64,000 bases of DNA from Candidatus Peregrinibacteria bacterium CG10_big_fil_rev_8_21_14_0_10_55_24 (GTDB lineage Bacteria; Patescibacteriota; Gracilibacteria; Peribacterales; Peribacteraceae), in contig PFDV01000005.1 in the NCBI GenBank assembly GCA_002772745.1, positions 324,083 to 388,082 on the forward strand. Direction: 5' to 3'. The number at the start of each line of letters is the position of its first letter. The first letter of the stretch is position 1. Shown here in pieces: positions 28,080 through 36,318 of the stretch. A model generated the notes under the pieces. That model was not told where the DNA came from and searched no databases. It saw only the letters and a list, made by a program, of their open reading frames with translations. The translations under genes were made by a program, and so were the position numbers.

Positions 28080-29273
28080 ATGCAGTACCCTCAACTCTCC
28101 CAAGCGGATCTCAACGGGAAACGCGTGCTCCTGCGAGCGGGTTTCGATGTCCCCATGGAGGGCGGCAAGGTTGTCGACACCTCGCGCATCGAGGTGCTCG
28201 TTCCAACGATGCAGCATATTCTCAAGGCCGGTGCATCACTCGTTATCATGGCGCATCAGGGGAGGCCCAAAGGCAAACCGGATCCGGTGTTCAGCCAGCA
28301 GCGGCTCGTTCCCATCCTCGAGAAACTCCTGAAAGTACCCGTGGAGTTTGCGCAGAGTCCGACTGGGGAAGAAACGCTTAAGAAAGCCAAAAACCTCAAG
28401 TCAGGTTCCGTGTTGCTGCTCGAGAACCTGCGCTTCGACGAGCGCGAGAAGAAGAACGACCCGGCGTTTGCCAAGGAGCTCGCCGCACTCGCGGACGTGT
28501 ATGTCAACGATGCCTTTACCAATTGCCACCGTGCACACGCGAGCATGGTGGGTGTCCCCCCACTCCTTCCTTCCTTTATGGGATTGCAACTTGCGCAGGA
28601 GGTGGAGCACCTCTCGGTTGTGCTCGAAGACCCCCGTCGTCCTGTGGTGCTCATCATTAGCGGAGCGAAGATGGAGACCAAGGTCCCAGTTATCGAACAC
28701 TTCCTAAGGAAGGGTGACGACATCCTCGTCGGTGGTTGTATTGCGAATACCTTTGTCGCTGCCCGCGGGTTCGACGTCGGTTCCTCCAAGTACGATCCCG
28801 CGTTTCTCGAAAAAGCGCAGGAGATCATGCTGGAAAGCGAGAAAGAAGAGAACGCGAAGATCTACGTTCCGCGCGATGCCGTACTTGCGACTGCTCCCAC
28901 AGATGGAGCCGAAAAGGTGAATCTTCCCGTGGAGGATATCGTGGGAGACATGGCGATCTTCGACATCGGCAAGGTTACCGTGAAGCGGTACGAAGAAATC
29001 ATCGCAAAGGCCGGGACGATCATTTGGAACGGGCCCATGGGGTTCTACGAAGTGAACCGCTTCTCCCATGGCACCAAGCGCGTGGCAGAGGCCGTGCGCC
29101 ATGCGACGGCCAAGGGTGCTATTTCCATCATGGGAGGAGGGGATACCATCGACTTCCATAAACGCTACGACTACCCATTGGATGCTTACACGTTCGTGAG
29201 CACGGGCGGCGGAGCCATGCTCGAGTTCATCTCGGGCCAGGAGCTCCCCGCACTTGCGGCACTCAAGCAGTAG
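28080..29273 (+). CDS. pgk: Phosphoglycerate kinase
   Basis: 397 residues, normal length. Transfers the acyl phosphate of 1,3-bisphosphoglycerate to ADP (glycolysis) or the reverse. Signature elements: LLRAGFDVPM, VIMAHQGRPKG, LLENLRFDEREKKND, DVYVNDAFTNCHRAHAS, the hinge GAKMETKVPVI, IIWNGPMGFYE and the nucleotide-binding GGGDTI...STGGGAMLEFISG. All core catalytic segments look intact. Start at ATG 28080 because a -10 box (28068-28073) lies just before it. The partner gapdh and fbp genes are about 30 kb away. Confidence 0.97.
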   Translation: MQYPQLSQADLNGKRVLLRAGFDVPMEGGKVVDTSRIEVLVPTMQHILKAGASLVIMAHQGRPKGKPDPVFSQQRLVPILEKLLKVPVEFAQSPTGEETLKKAKNLKSGSVLLLENLRFDEREKKNDPAFAKELAALADVYVNDAFTNCHRAHASMVGVPPLLPSFMGLQLAQEVEHLSVVLEDPRRPVVLIISGAKMETKVPVIEHFLRKGDDILVGGCIANTFVAARGFDVGSSKYDPAFLEKAQEIMLESEKEENAKIYVPRDAVLATAPTDGAEKVNLPVEDIVGDMAIFDIGKVTVKRYEEIIAKAGTIIWNGPMGFYEVNRFSHGTKRVAEAVRHATAKGAISIMGGGDTIDFHKRYDYPLDAYTFVSTGGGAMLEFISGQELPALAALKQ

Positions 29274-29318
29274 AGCAGAGATTGGAATACCACTCTCTGT
29301 CTTCCCGTATCGAGTTCA

Positions 29319-30911
29319 ATGTTGACGATTCTCATCCCGAGCGAAGGCGAATCCTGGGGGGCGCTCAAGCGGCGTCTCCAGCAGGTCGAAGGCGAGGTCT
29401 TCGTAGTATTGGGGATAGGGGAGGGGATGCCTCCTGTGGGGGACGAGCGTGGTTGGCGGGATTTTCTGGATGCTTGCGCGCGCATGTCCGATCGCGTGTA
29501 CGTAGCGACGCTCCATCGCGCGTATGCCGTTGCGGGAAGATCCCATGGTATTCGTATCGTGGATCGCGTTGCCGACGTTCGTGATATTCTCCAGGGCCAC
29601 CCGAGTATCGACGAAGTGCTCCGGGTGCTTTCGCCGCATCTCTGGCAACAGCAACTGAGGTCGCGTTTGCAAACGATGGGTCTCCTGTCGCTGCCCAAGC
29701 TGCGTATCTGGCTTCTGATTGGTTTGAGTTCGTTCCTCCTCTACTTCGTCCTTTTCAAGCTGCTGCCCTCAGCGGAAATCCGCGTGACGCCGCGGCAGGA
29801 TACCGTAACGCAGACGGCGAATATTTTCCTGGTACTTTCGGGAGCCACGGTGGAAATCCCTCCTCGCGTGCGCACACTGGAATTGATTCCGCTCTCGGTG
29901 ACAGCCAGACGGTCCATTACGTTCGACCAGATCAGCAAGGAGTTTACGGGAACGAACGCGAAAGTGGCGATGACGATCGTCAATAAGTTCCAGGAGAAGT
30001 TTTCTCTGCGTAAGAACTCGCGTCTGGCCAACCAGGCGGGGATGCTCTTCCTCCTCTCAGAACAGGTATTCATTGATCCCGGTGATCAGGTGACGGTCGA
30101 AGCGGTGGCCGCCGATTTGGATCTCTACGGAGAGATTATCGGGGAGCGGGGGAATGTCCCTGCCGGGCTCAAATGGGAGTTTGTCGGGCTCCCCAAGGAG
30201 GATCGTGTTCTCGTGTACGGAGAGAATAAGGAGCCGGCAATCGGCGGGACCACGCAGTATGAGAATATCCTCAAACAGGAGGATCTCACGCTTGCCGAAA
30301 AGCAACTCAAGCAGGAGCTCCTCGCGATCGCCAACCAGATCATCGATGAAGAGCGTACGCTCTACAACGCAACACAAGCGGATTCCATTCAAGAACGCCT
30401 GTACTACGATGAATTTACCACGGCTACGTACTCCGGTTTCATGCTGCCAACGCAGTTTTTAGGTGAGCACGTTTCCTCGGTACCCGTGGAAGGATCCATC
30501 ATCTTCACCGCGTATGCGTACGACAAGTACGCGGCGCTTACGATGCTTCGCAAGGAGCTCTTTGAGCACGTTGAGGAAGGCAAGCATCTGTTGGAAGATT
30601 CCGTCACCATGGATCGTCTGGTGCACCACGTTATCGATTACGCCGATGATCTTTCGTGGATCAAGCTGACCGTGGACCTCTCCGGCAAAGACCAGTACGT
30701 ACTCGATCCGCTCACGCCCAGTGGCGCACGTTTCGCCATGCAGGTGCGCAAGCTCGTCGCCGGAGCCACCCCGGAGGAGGCACAGCGCATTGTGAAGAAT
30801 CTCCAGGAAGTCGAATCGGTCGAGGTTTCGCTCTGGCCGCCGTGGAGCAGGGCTCTCCCCACCATTCCTTCTCACATCACCATTACCGCATTACCCGCTT
30901 CTGAGTCGTGA
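29319..30911 (+). CDS. Membrane-anchored baseplate-J-like protein
   Basis: 530 residues. An N-terminal cytoplasmic domain (1-125), one membrane segment (about 128-150, LRIWLLIGLSSFLLYFVLF), then a long external part. The external region contains strand-rich sequence (VEIPPRVRTLELIPLSV..., DPGDQVTVEAVAADLDLYG, GERGNVPAGLKWEF) that resembles the baseplate J/gp47-like domain found in membrane proteins of Patescibacteria. No phage tail genes lie nearby. Its function is unknown; a surface appendage or envelope role is possible. It ends in a 4-nt overlap with the ydcF-like gene, so the two are co-expressed. Confidence 0.6.
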   Translation: MLTILIPSEGESWGALKRRLQQVEGEVFVVLGIGEGMPPVGDERGWRDFLDACARMSDRVYVATLHRAYAVAGRSHGIRIVDRVADVRDILQGHPSIDEVLRVLSPHLWQQQLRSRLQTMGLLSLPKLRIWLLIGLSSFLLYFVLFKLLPSAEIRVTPRQDTVTQTANIFLVLSGATVEIPPRVRTLELIPLSVTARRSITFDQISKEFTGTNAKVAMTIVNKFQEKFSLRKNSRLANQAGMLFLLSEQVFIDPGDQVTVEAVAADLDLYGEIIGERGNVPAGLKWEFVGLPKEDRVLVYGENKEPAIGGTTQYENILKQEDLTLAEKQLKQELLAIANQIIDEERTLYNATQADSIQERLYYDEFTTATYSGFMLPTQFLGEHVSSVPVEGSIIFTAYAYDKYAALTMLRKELFEHVEEGKHLLEDSVTMDRLVHHVIDYADDLSWIKLTVDLSGKDQYVLDPLTPSGARFAMQVRKLVAGATPEEAQRIVKNLQEVESVEVSLWPPWSRALPTIPSHITITALPASES

Positions 30912-31516
30912 TTCCCACTCTCAACCACCTGCGCCTACTCCTGCGCGCGCTCTTCCTCGGCGTTCTCCTTGCGCTCCTTACCGTGAGTGCCGTTGTCCTT
31001 TGGGTTGTGCTCTCCTTTGCAGGAACGAATCCGACATTCCCCGTGGATTGTGCCGTTGTCTTCGGTGCGGCCGTGCATGCGCAGGATAGCGCAGGGCCGG
31101 GGATTGATCGCCGTGTCCGTGCGGCGGCGGAACTCTACCGTCAGAATTATATTACGACACTTTACTTTACTGGCGGCAAAGGGAGTGACTACGTGGAGAG
31201 CGAGGCCAGTGTCATGCGCAAGGTCGCCATGCTCTACGGTGTTGCGCCCGAGCATATCGTTCTGGAAGAACAGGCGAGTTCCACTTGGGAAAACTTGGCG
31301 TTCTCAGAGCCTCTCCTTGAGGGGTGTACGTCCGTCGTGGGAATTTCCGACCGGTATCATCTGGCGCGTATCGGTTTGCTCTCGCGCATGCAGGGGTGGG
31401 AAGATCTCGCGCTCTATCCGGCCGCGCGGCAGGCATCCGTGCTCTTTGAGGTGAAGAGTGTTCTCAGGGAAGCGGTAGCCATCCTCTACTACCTGGGGAT
31501 GGATGTGGTTAAATAG
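30908..31516 (+). CDS. YdcF/SanA-like DUF218 membrane protein
   Basis: 202 residues starting at GTG 30908, overlapping the previous stop (GTGA). One N-terminal membrane segment (LFLGVLLALLTVSAVVLWVVL), then the DUF218 domain: DCAVVFGAAV, DRRVRAAAELYRQN, LYFTGGKGSDYVESEASVMRKVA, VLEEQASSTWENLAFS and a late SDRYHLAR. DUF218 proteins act in envelope integrity; the biochemical activity is uncertain. A short hairpin ATAGGCT-TATTG-AGCCTAT (31513-31531) covers the stop region. Confidence 0.85.
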   Translation: MIPTLNHLRLLLRALFLGVLLALLTVSAVVLWVVLSFAGTNPTFPVDCAVVFGAAVHAQDSAGPGIDRRVRAAAELYRQNYITTLYFTGGKGSDYVESEASVMRKVAMLYGVAPEHIVLEEQASSTWENLAFSEPLLEGCTSVVGISDRYHLARIGLLSRMQGWEDLALYPAARQASVLFEVKSVLREAVAILYYLGMDVVK

Positions 31517-31760
31517 GCTTATTGAGCCTATATGTGGCACTTATAGGCGAATTTGCGTTTAGAGAGGCGTTTAATGTTTCCATGAGCTTTGTATCCTGGG
31601 GCAGGGGATTTGCGCGTGTGTTTGAGGGGAGTGCTGTGCGACTCCCCCAGATATTGCGGAACGAAACGGGGTGCGTCTTGTGCATCGTGAGGGCGGGCGG
31701 GGACTCCTTGTAGGAGAATTGCTCATGTGCTTGAATCCCTTGTACACAGGATTATGTCAA

Positions 31761-31791
31761 TTGAATATTAACATAAAATGCATTATGTTAA
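31761..31791 (+). promoter_or_regulatory. Promoter with palindromic operator upstream of the xer-like gene
   Basis: -35 TTGAAT (31761-31766), 17-nt spacer, -10 TATGTT (31784-31789). A perfect 9-bp inverted repeat TTAACATAA-AATGCA-TTATGTTAA (31768-31791) spans the spacer and the -10, a classic place for a repressor. The GTG start at 31804 is 14 nt after the -10. Confidence 0.55.
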
Positions 31792-31803
31792 CTAGGAAAG
31801 AGT

Positions 31804-32754
31804 GTGGAAAACCTCTCTCCTTCTCTCACAATGGCGCAGAGCAACCTTGCACAGGCAATCGAACGCTACCTCACCTTCCTCCAGGCTGAGGAGAATAAGT
31901 CTCCGCTGACGATTGCGACCTACCGTCAGTCCCTCAACCTCCTCCTGGCACTCTCCGGTGTCACCGATCCCCTGCTCTTTAGTAAGCAATCCATCCGCGT
32001 GTACAAGTCCGCGCTCCATACGTACCGCACGCGCCAAGGACAGGAGCTCTCCGTGCGTACGAAGAACCATCACTTGACAGTCTTGCGCGCTTTCTTGCGC
32101 TATATGCTTCAGGAGGAAGAGCTCGACGTCTATCCGCCTGACAGGGTTCAGCGCTTTAAGGAAGAGCAGCGCAAGGTCAAAGTCCTCTTCGCAGAGGAGC
32201 TTGAGAGGCTCCTTACAGCTGCGGATACCGAAACGAAGATCGGCAGACGCGACAGTGCGATCCTCCACCTCTTCTTCTCCACGGGGCTCAGGTTGGCGGA
32301 ACTCAAGTCCCTCAACCGCCACGACCTCAATTTCTCCACGCGAGAGATCTCCGTGCGGGGGAAGCGCGGCAAGGTGCGGGTGGTGTTCATCTCGGATAGA
32401 GCCGCTCAGGCGCTGAGGAGCTACCTGGATGCGCGCATGGACCACCTCGATCCCCTCTTCATCCGCAATCATGACCTTGCGCGCAATGCCATGCCCCCCG
32501 GTGAGGAGTTCCGCCTAAGCAGGATCTCGATCTACAACGCGGTCAAGAAGTACGCGCGGCTCGCCGGCATTGTCTCCAACCCCTCCCCCCATACCCTGCG
32601 CCATTCCTTTGCCACCGATCTTCTCCGCAATGGAGCGGACCTCAGGTCCGTGCAGGAGATGCTGGGGCATAAGGACTTATCGACGACACAGATATATACT
32701 CATGTTACGAATCCACAGTTGAAGGAGGTGCACAAGAAATACCATGGTAAATAG
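31804..32754 (+). CDS. Tyrosine recombinase, XerC/XerD type
   Basis: 316 residues. Has the XerC/D architecture: an N-terminal SAM-like core-binding domain (about 10-110) and a catalytic domain with STGLRLAEL (Arg), HTLRHSFATDLL (His-x-x-Arg), LGHKDLSTTQIYTHV (His and the nucleophilic Tyr). Size and single copy suggest chromosome dimer resolution at a dif site, although no dif-like sequence was identified. The GTG start follows a palindrome-covered promoter. An internal ATG at 31831 is an alternative start. The insert PPGEEFRLSRISIY before the His motif is slightly long. Confidence 0.9.
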   Translation: MENLSPSLTMAQSNLAQAIERYLTFLQAEENKSPLTIATYRQSLNLLLALSGVTDPLLFSKQSIRVYKSALHTYRTRQGQELSVRTKNHHLTVLRAFLRYMLQEEELDVYPPDRVQRFKEEQRKVKVLFAEELERLLTAADTETKIGRRDSAILHLFFSTGLRLAELKSLNRHDLNFSTREISVRGKRGKVRVVFISDRAAQALRSYLDARMDHLDPLFIRNHDLARNAMPPGEEFRLSRISIYNAVKKYARLAGIVSNPSPHTLRHSFATDLLRNGADLRSVQEMLGHKDLSTTQIYTHVTNPQLKEVHKKYHGK

Positions 32755-32767
32755 CAGCACCAAAGGA

Positions 32768-32813
32768 GCAGCACCCGCAGTTCGACTGGCTCACTGCAGG
32801 CTCGGGGTGCTGC
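32768..32813. repeat. Hairpin repeat, copy 1 (after the xer-like gene)
   Basis: GCAGCACCC (32768-32776) pairs with GGGTGCTGC (32805-32813); inside is GCAGT...ACTGC. Nearly the same ~42-base unit recurs at 33573-33614. It may act as a terminator or be a small dispersed REP-like element. Confidence 0.7.
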
Positions 32814-32950
32814 TGGTATATGTATGAATACGCATGATTGCGTAACAAACGATTATCCCCACAGACGCGGCCCTCCAGATGGGTTCGATGCACATGGAAT
32901 CAATTACAGCGAGATTCGACAGCTTATCGATATGCGAATAGCATTTATCC

Positions 32951-33178
32951 ATGACTTTCCCACATCTCCTTCTTCAGTACTTGATCACCTTCGGCTGGGC
33001 GCTGACTGGCGCAATTTCCATGGCGTTTTCGCTGAGCATCCTCCTCAAGATTTTCGCGTGGATAACGCCGATCGATGAGTGGAAGGAAATCGAGAAGGGC
33101 AACGTGAGCATGGCTATCATCTTGGCTGCGGTCATCGTGGGTACTGCTCTTGTGATTGGTTTAACGCTTATGTCCTGA
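32951..33178 (+). CDS. Small DUF350-like membrane protein
   Basis: 75 residues with two membrane segments ([20 protein letters not shown] and [20 protein letters not shown]). Between them is [19 protein letters not shown], which fits the DUF350 pattern of a short charged loop ending in a Gly-Asn before the second helix. DUF350 proteins have no settled function. It is followed, 7 nt later, by the secreted YHYH/Excalibur gene, and both sit between the two copies of a hairpin repeat. Confidence 0.65.
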   Translation: MTFPHLLLQYLITFGWALTGAISMAFSLSILLKIFAWITPIDEWKEIEKGNVSMAIILAAVIVGTALVIGLTLMS

Positions 33179-33185
33179 TCCCGCC

Positions 33186-33551
33186 ATGCAATTTTCTCGT
33201 ACGGTTGCCTTGGGCGCTGCTCTGTTCCTGGCACTTCACTCCCCTCTCGCGCTCGCTCACTCGGGCGGGACAGATGCGAATGGGTGTCACACGAACAGCA
33301 AAACTGGCGAGTATCACTGCCACACACCGAAGGTCGGCAAGGTTGCCAAGACTGAAGCGAAGTCTACTGTGCGTACGGAGGCCCGTTCGTCGGTGAAGAT
33401 CACCTGCTTGGTGAATATCTACAACTGTTCGGACTTCTCCTCACAGAGCCAGGCACAAGAGGCCTATGCACGATGCATGCAGGAGGTTGGTTCTGATATA
33501 CACGGCTTGGATAGGGATGACGATGGCGTGGCATGCGAGGAACTGCAATAG
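33186..33551 (+). CDS. Secreted YHYH- and Excalibur-domain protein
   Basis: 121 residues. Signal peptide at 1-24 ([16 protein letters not shown]). A YHYH-type motif follows directly ([22 protein letters not shown]), a Cys/His pattern likely to bind metal. A Lys/Thr linker leads to a C-terminal Excalibur calcium-binding domain (NCSDF...[15 protein letters not shown]). Such domains occur in exported nucleases and surface proteins of Gram-positive bacteria. There is no nuclease domain here, so it may be a metal-binding surface protein. Likely co-transcribed with the DUF350 gene. Confidence 0.8.
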   Translation: MQFSRTVALGAALFLALHSPLALAHSGGTDANGCHTNSKTGEYHCHTPKVGKVAKTEAKSTVRTEARSSVKITCLVNIYNCSDFSSQSQAQEAYARCMQEVGSDIHGLDRDDDGVACEELQ

Positions 33552-33572
33552 TCGCGGCCAACAATAGCAACC

Positions 33573-33614
33573 AGCACCCGCAGTTCGACTGGCTCACTGC
33601 AAGCTCGGGGTGCC
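33573..33614. repeat. Hairpin repeat, copy 2
   Basis: AGCACCC...GGGGTGC with the same inner GCAGTTCGACTGGCTCACTGC as copy 1 and very few differences. The two copies bracket the DUF350 and YHYH genes, which could therefore have moved or been duplicated as a cassette. Confidence 0.7.
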
Positions 33615-33679
33615 GCTGAATACGGACGTGTATATACAATGTATATACACCTTTCGCCGCAGCCAGGAACGGCTGCGGC

Positions 33680-34456
33680 TCAATCCTCCCTGGAATGCAC
33701 CTCCTCATCACTGCCGTAGCGCAGGCTGCCTACCAGTTGCTGAATGGTTTTTACCATCCTTGCGATCTTCTCTGCAGTCAGCACTTCCCCCTCGATGAGC
33801 GGTTCTAAACGTGGAAAGCTTCTGGTGCCACCACCGCCGGCGCATGCGACGATCACGCCATGAATCAGATCGCGTGTTGCCTGTTGGTAACAGAGCGCTG
33901 GAGGGAAGCGGCTGTAGTCAAAAAGCCCCTCCCCTCTTCCAGTAAATCCCTCTCGGAAGCTCGCTTCAATCTCTCTGTCTGCTGCCATTCCTTCGTTGCG
34001 GATGGCGTTGTCCACGGCTTTCTGGTCGCCGCCCGTGGTGCGGCGGATGTAGTCGTCGAGTTTCTGCGAAGAGGGATCGTCTCTATCCACGCTGGCGCTG
34101 ATATCCACATCGGGGCCCTGTGCCCTCTGCAGCATGTCGGCCATGTGTTTGTCCTCCGCCACGATGGCTGCGAGGATGCGTTTGGTTTCCCCCATCATCC
34201 GCTCAGCATAACAGGCGTCGATAGCGGCAGTCGCCTTGCCTGGTGTGGTGAAACGGGGCAATCCATTCAAAAAATCAGCAACGGATCCTCCGGCGAATTC
34301 CGGCGTTGCACATTGCTCGCGCAGCACGGTGTCGAGTTCGTCGCCAAAGGTCTCGGTTCCGTCCTGCGCCATTGCGCGGAATGCTGCCAGTGCCGTGGGG
34401 CTTAAGGGGGTCATGGAGGTTGGCGCAGAGGGTACTCCCCTGCCCTGTAGGGTCAA
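33680..34456 (-). CDS. Hypothetical protein, 258 aa
   Basis: Soluble, acidic, no signal peptide or membrane segment. No family recognised. It contains two Cys in the first half (EQCATPEF, DACYAERM) and a Gly-rich stretch (CAGGGGTRSF) near residue 200. The middle is helical and charged. The frame's coding character is good (no competing frame, clear stop, codon bias like the neighbours). It is divergent from the membrane protein at 34522, about 65 nt away. ATG at residue 15 (MTPLSPTAL) is an alternative start. Confidence 0.6.
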   Translation of the reverse strand: MTLQGRGVPSAPTSMTPLSPTALAAFRAMAQDGTETFGDELDTVLREQCATPEFAGGSVADFLNGLPRFTTPGKATAAIDACYAERMMGETKRILAAIVAEDKHMADMLQRAQGPDVDISASVDRDDPSSQKLDDYIRRTTGGDQKAVDNAIRNEGMAADREIEASFREGFTGRGEGLFDYSRFPPALCYQQATRDLIHGVIVACAGGGGTRSFPRLEPLIEGEVLTAEKIARMVKTIQQLVGSLRYGSDEEVHSRED

Positions 34457-34521
34457 ATGGAATGCAAAGCTCTTTTCGATTCAATACACTTTGCTCCTCC
34501 TTGGGAGTACCATAACCCATT

Positions 34522-34905
34522 ATGGAACTCTCCACCTTCGCCACCATCACCGGCATGCTCGCCCTTGTCGCGGGGCTCCCCATTCTCGTTGCCAGTGGAG
34601 CTACTATTGCGTTCTTTCTCCATCTTGTGCACAACGATACGTACATGCGCACGGCGGGTGCCGTGATCATCGTCCTCACGGTTCTCACGCTGCAGGGCAG
34701 CTACAGGATCGGCACGGACGCCGCCGGGCTCATCCGCCTGGTCGCATGGATCGGACTCATTAAGGGGTTCCTTGCCGCGTGGTTCCCCAGGCTTCTGATG
34801 TACAAGACCGAGAGGATCTTCGAGGTAGTTGCCATGCGGCCGTTTTGGGGCGCGTTCGCCGTTGTCGTAGGCGGACTCCTGCTCTACGGCGCGCAGCTGG
34901 TGTAA
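34522..34905 (+). CDS. Hypothetical membrane protein, 127 aa
   Basis: Four predicted membrane segments (TITGMLALVAGLPILVASG, GAVIIVLTVLTLQG, LIRLVAWIGLIKGFLAAWF, FWGAFAVVVGGLLLYGAQ) with very short loops. No conserved family recognised. The segment RLVAWIGLIKGFLAAWFPRLL is amphipathic. It faces the SNase-like gene convergently, with 44 nt between the stops. Confidence 0.6.
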   Translation: MELSTFATITGMLALVAGLPILVASGATIAFFLHLVHNDTYMRTAGAVIIVLTVLTLQGSYRIGTDAAGLIRLVAWIGLIKGFLAAWFPRLLMYKTERIFEVVAMRPFWGAFAVVVGGLLLYGAQLV

Positions 34906-34949
34906 CGCCATGCTCCGGAGGAGAACGTGTCATTCCCAGAGTATTCTTC

Positions 34950-35606
34950 TCACTCCCGGTAATCGGTGTGCACCTTGTAGTCGCAGTCCGTGCTCCACAG
35001 TCCCCTGTCGGCTTCCCGTGCTTCATCTTCCAGCGTCATGTAAAGCGAACGCTTGGCGTAGTCGTGGCGTGTGTCGGCAAAGGCGTACCCTCCGGCAATC
35101 ATCCACGCGCCGATATCCTGTGTCCCTAAGCGTACGGTGCGTACCCAGTTGCCGTTGGCGTCCGTACGATAGTTGGGGTCCTTCTCCAGGGTCACCAATT
35201 GCTGGATCGTGCGTGATCCCAGGATATCCCGAGCCTCGCGCGCATAGCACTGCACGTTCGCCGCGGGGTTGATGAGGAGCGGCGCCTCCGCGCCCAAAAT
35301 GCGCACGCCCACGACATCTCCGGCGGTGGTGGTGACGCGCAGGATGCTGCCGTCCACGGCCTCGATCACTTTGACCTGCTGTCCCCACGTGAGTCTCCGG
35401 GGGGACGCAACCTGCCGGACAGAGCGACCCAGTCGAATCGTCATGAGTTCCTCCCCTTCTCTCTTGGCCAGACGTCGCTGTAACCGCTCTTCGCGGCGTT
35501 GCTCCATGGTGCTACCTGCACTCTCAGACATCTGCACGAAGTACGCAGAAGAGTTCGTCGGCAGAAGTACCAGGAGTGCCAGGGTGAGTATGAGGAATTT
35601 CCTCAT
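34950..35606 (-). CDS. Secreted SNase-like (thermonuclease-fold) protein, catalytic Glu absent
   Basis: 218 residues. Signal peptide 1-21 (LILTLALLVLLPTNSSA). From about residue 78 the staphylococcal-nuclease fold is visible: VKVIEAVDGSILRV, GVRILGAEAPLL, CYAREARDILGSR, NWVRTVRLG, GGYAFAD and EAREADRGLW. Compared with the family, the first catalytic Arg and the RxV Arg are kept. The DGDT Asp is Ser and the Glu after Pro (APE) is Leu, so hydrolysis may be lost. It may bind nucleic acid at the surface. It overlaps the upstream 95-aa gene by 4 nt (ATGA). Confidence 0.8.
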   Translation of the reverse strand: MRKFLILTLALLVLLPTNSSAYFVQMSESAGSTMEQRREERLQRRLAKREGEELMTIRLGRSVRQVASPRRLTWGQQVKVIEAVDGSILRVTTTAGDVVGVRILGAEAPLLINPAANVQCYAREARDILGSRTIQQLVTLEKDPNYRTDANGNWVRTVRLGTQDIGAWMIAGGYAFADTRHDYAKRSLYMTLEDEAREADRGLWSTDCDYKVHTDYRE

Positions 35607-35890
35607 GCACTGCGGCGCTTTTTAAGCTCGTGGTAGCGATCGTAGTAGGCGTTCCCCAGCCACCCGACAAAGCGCAGAGCGCCGCGGGCCGCGCCTTTTG
35701 CAGTCGCCACCGAACGCTTGGCGCTCTTCTCGCTCTTGAGTGCAGTGCTCTCTGCCGACTGTGTGATGCGTTTAAATCCCCAATCGAGCGCCCGGTCGCA
35801 GGCATCCTGCAGGTGCGCGAATCCGTGACCAAGGGCAATGGACCAACCGCGGATTCCAAAGCCGGCGGATTGATGACGTCCTTTCTCCAT
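35603..35890 (-). CDS. Hypothetical basic protein, 95 aa
   Basis: Lys/Arg/Ala-rich (KSEKSAKRSVATAKGAARGAL), no export signal, a weakly hydrophobic helix near the end (LRFVGWLGNAYYDRY). No family recognised. It overlaps the SNase-like gene by 4 nt and is upstream of it, so the two are an operon. A DNA- or RNA-binding role is conceivable from composition only. Confidence 0.5.
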   Translation of the reverse strand: MEKGRHQSAGFGIRGWSIALGHGFAHLQDACDRALDWGFKRITQSAESTALKSEKSAKRSVATAKGAARGALRFVGWLGNAYYDRYHELKKRRSA

Positions 35891-35919
35891 GGGCCCGTGA
35901 GTGTAGCACAGTGGGAGAG

Positions 35920-35967
<48 letters not shown>

Positions 35968-36052
35968 GTGGAGAGGGATCAGGAGACAGGAGTCAGTCCC
36001 TCGGCTACGCCGCAGTCGTTTGCGAACGACATAATTTCGCTCAGGAGAGATG

Positions 36053-36081
36053 TTGCGGAGATGTTAAGAAAGCTTTACAAT
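36053..36081 (+). promoter_or_regulatory. Promoter of the 32-aa peptide gene
   Basis: -35 TTGCGG (36053-36058), 17-nt spacer, -10 TACAAT (36076-36081). The start codon is at 36107, leaving a ~20-nt leader that carries the Shine-Dalgarno. Confidence 0.65.
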
Positions 36082-36106
36082 CGTAGTACGAAAGGAGGTG
36101 ACTAGG

Positions 36107-36205
36107 ATGAAGACTTCTCTACAACTTAAGATTCTCTGGAAGCCTCTGGTCGCCTTGGTGATGATTGCTCTCCTCTTACTGGCGTACCTTGTCCTCCACG
36201 TCTAG
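36107..36205 (+). CDS. 32-aa single-pass membrane peptide with perfect Shine-Dalgarno
   Basis: ATG AAG ACT ... GTC TAG encodes 32 residues: a basic N-terminus (MKTSLQLKILWKP) and one hydrophobic helix (LVALVMIALLLLAYLVL). The Shine-Dalgarno AAAGGAGGTGA (36091-36101), 5 nt before the ATG, is fully complementary to the 16S 3' end over 11 nt; most genes here have none. The unit has its own promoter (36053-36081) and its own terminator (36217-36264). Such a compact high-expression cassette is a real gene despite its size. No family recognised. It could be a membrane regulator, a toxin-like peptide or a holin-like peptide. Confidence 0.8.
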   Translation: MKTSLQLKILWKPLVALVMIALLLLAYLVLHV

Positions 36206-36216
36206 AGAGGAGAGCC

Positions 36217-36264
36217 GGCGGGTCGTTCTCTTTGCCACCTTGCAGAGCGACCCGCCATTTTTTT
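36217..36264 (+). terminator. Intrinsic terminator of the 32-aa peptide gene
   Basis: GGCGGGTCG (36217-36225) pairs over 9 bp with CGACCCGCC (36248-36256), followed by an A and a run of T. It lies 11 nt after the stop codon and upstream of the chosen start of the TPR gene. Confidence 0.85.
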
Positions 36265-36318
36265 GCACATTCGCTTGTTTCTGCGAACCCCAACCCTAAC
36301 CCATGTTACAGTACGTCC

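Noticed and set aside
29319-30911. Prophage tail gene
   Set aside because: Only a baseplate-J-like domain is seen, with a membrane anchor and a YdcF partner; no other phage genes are near.
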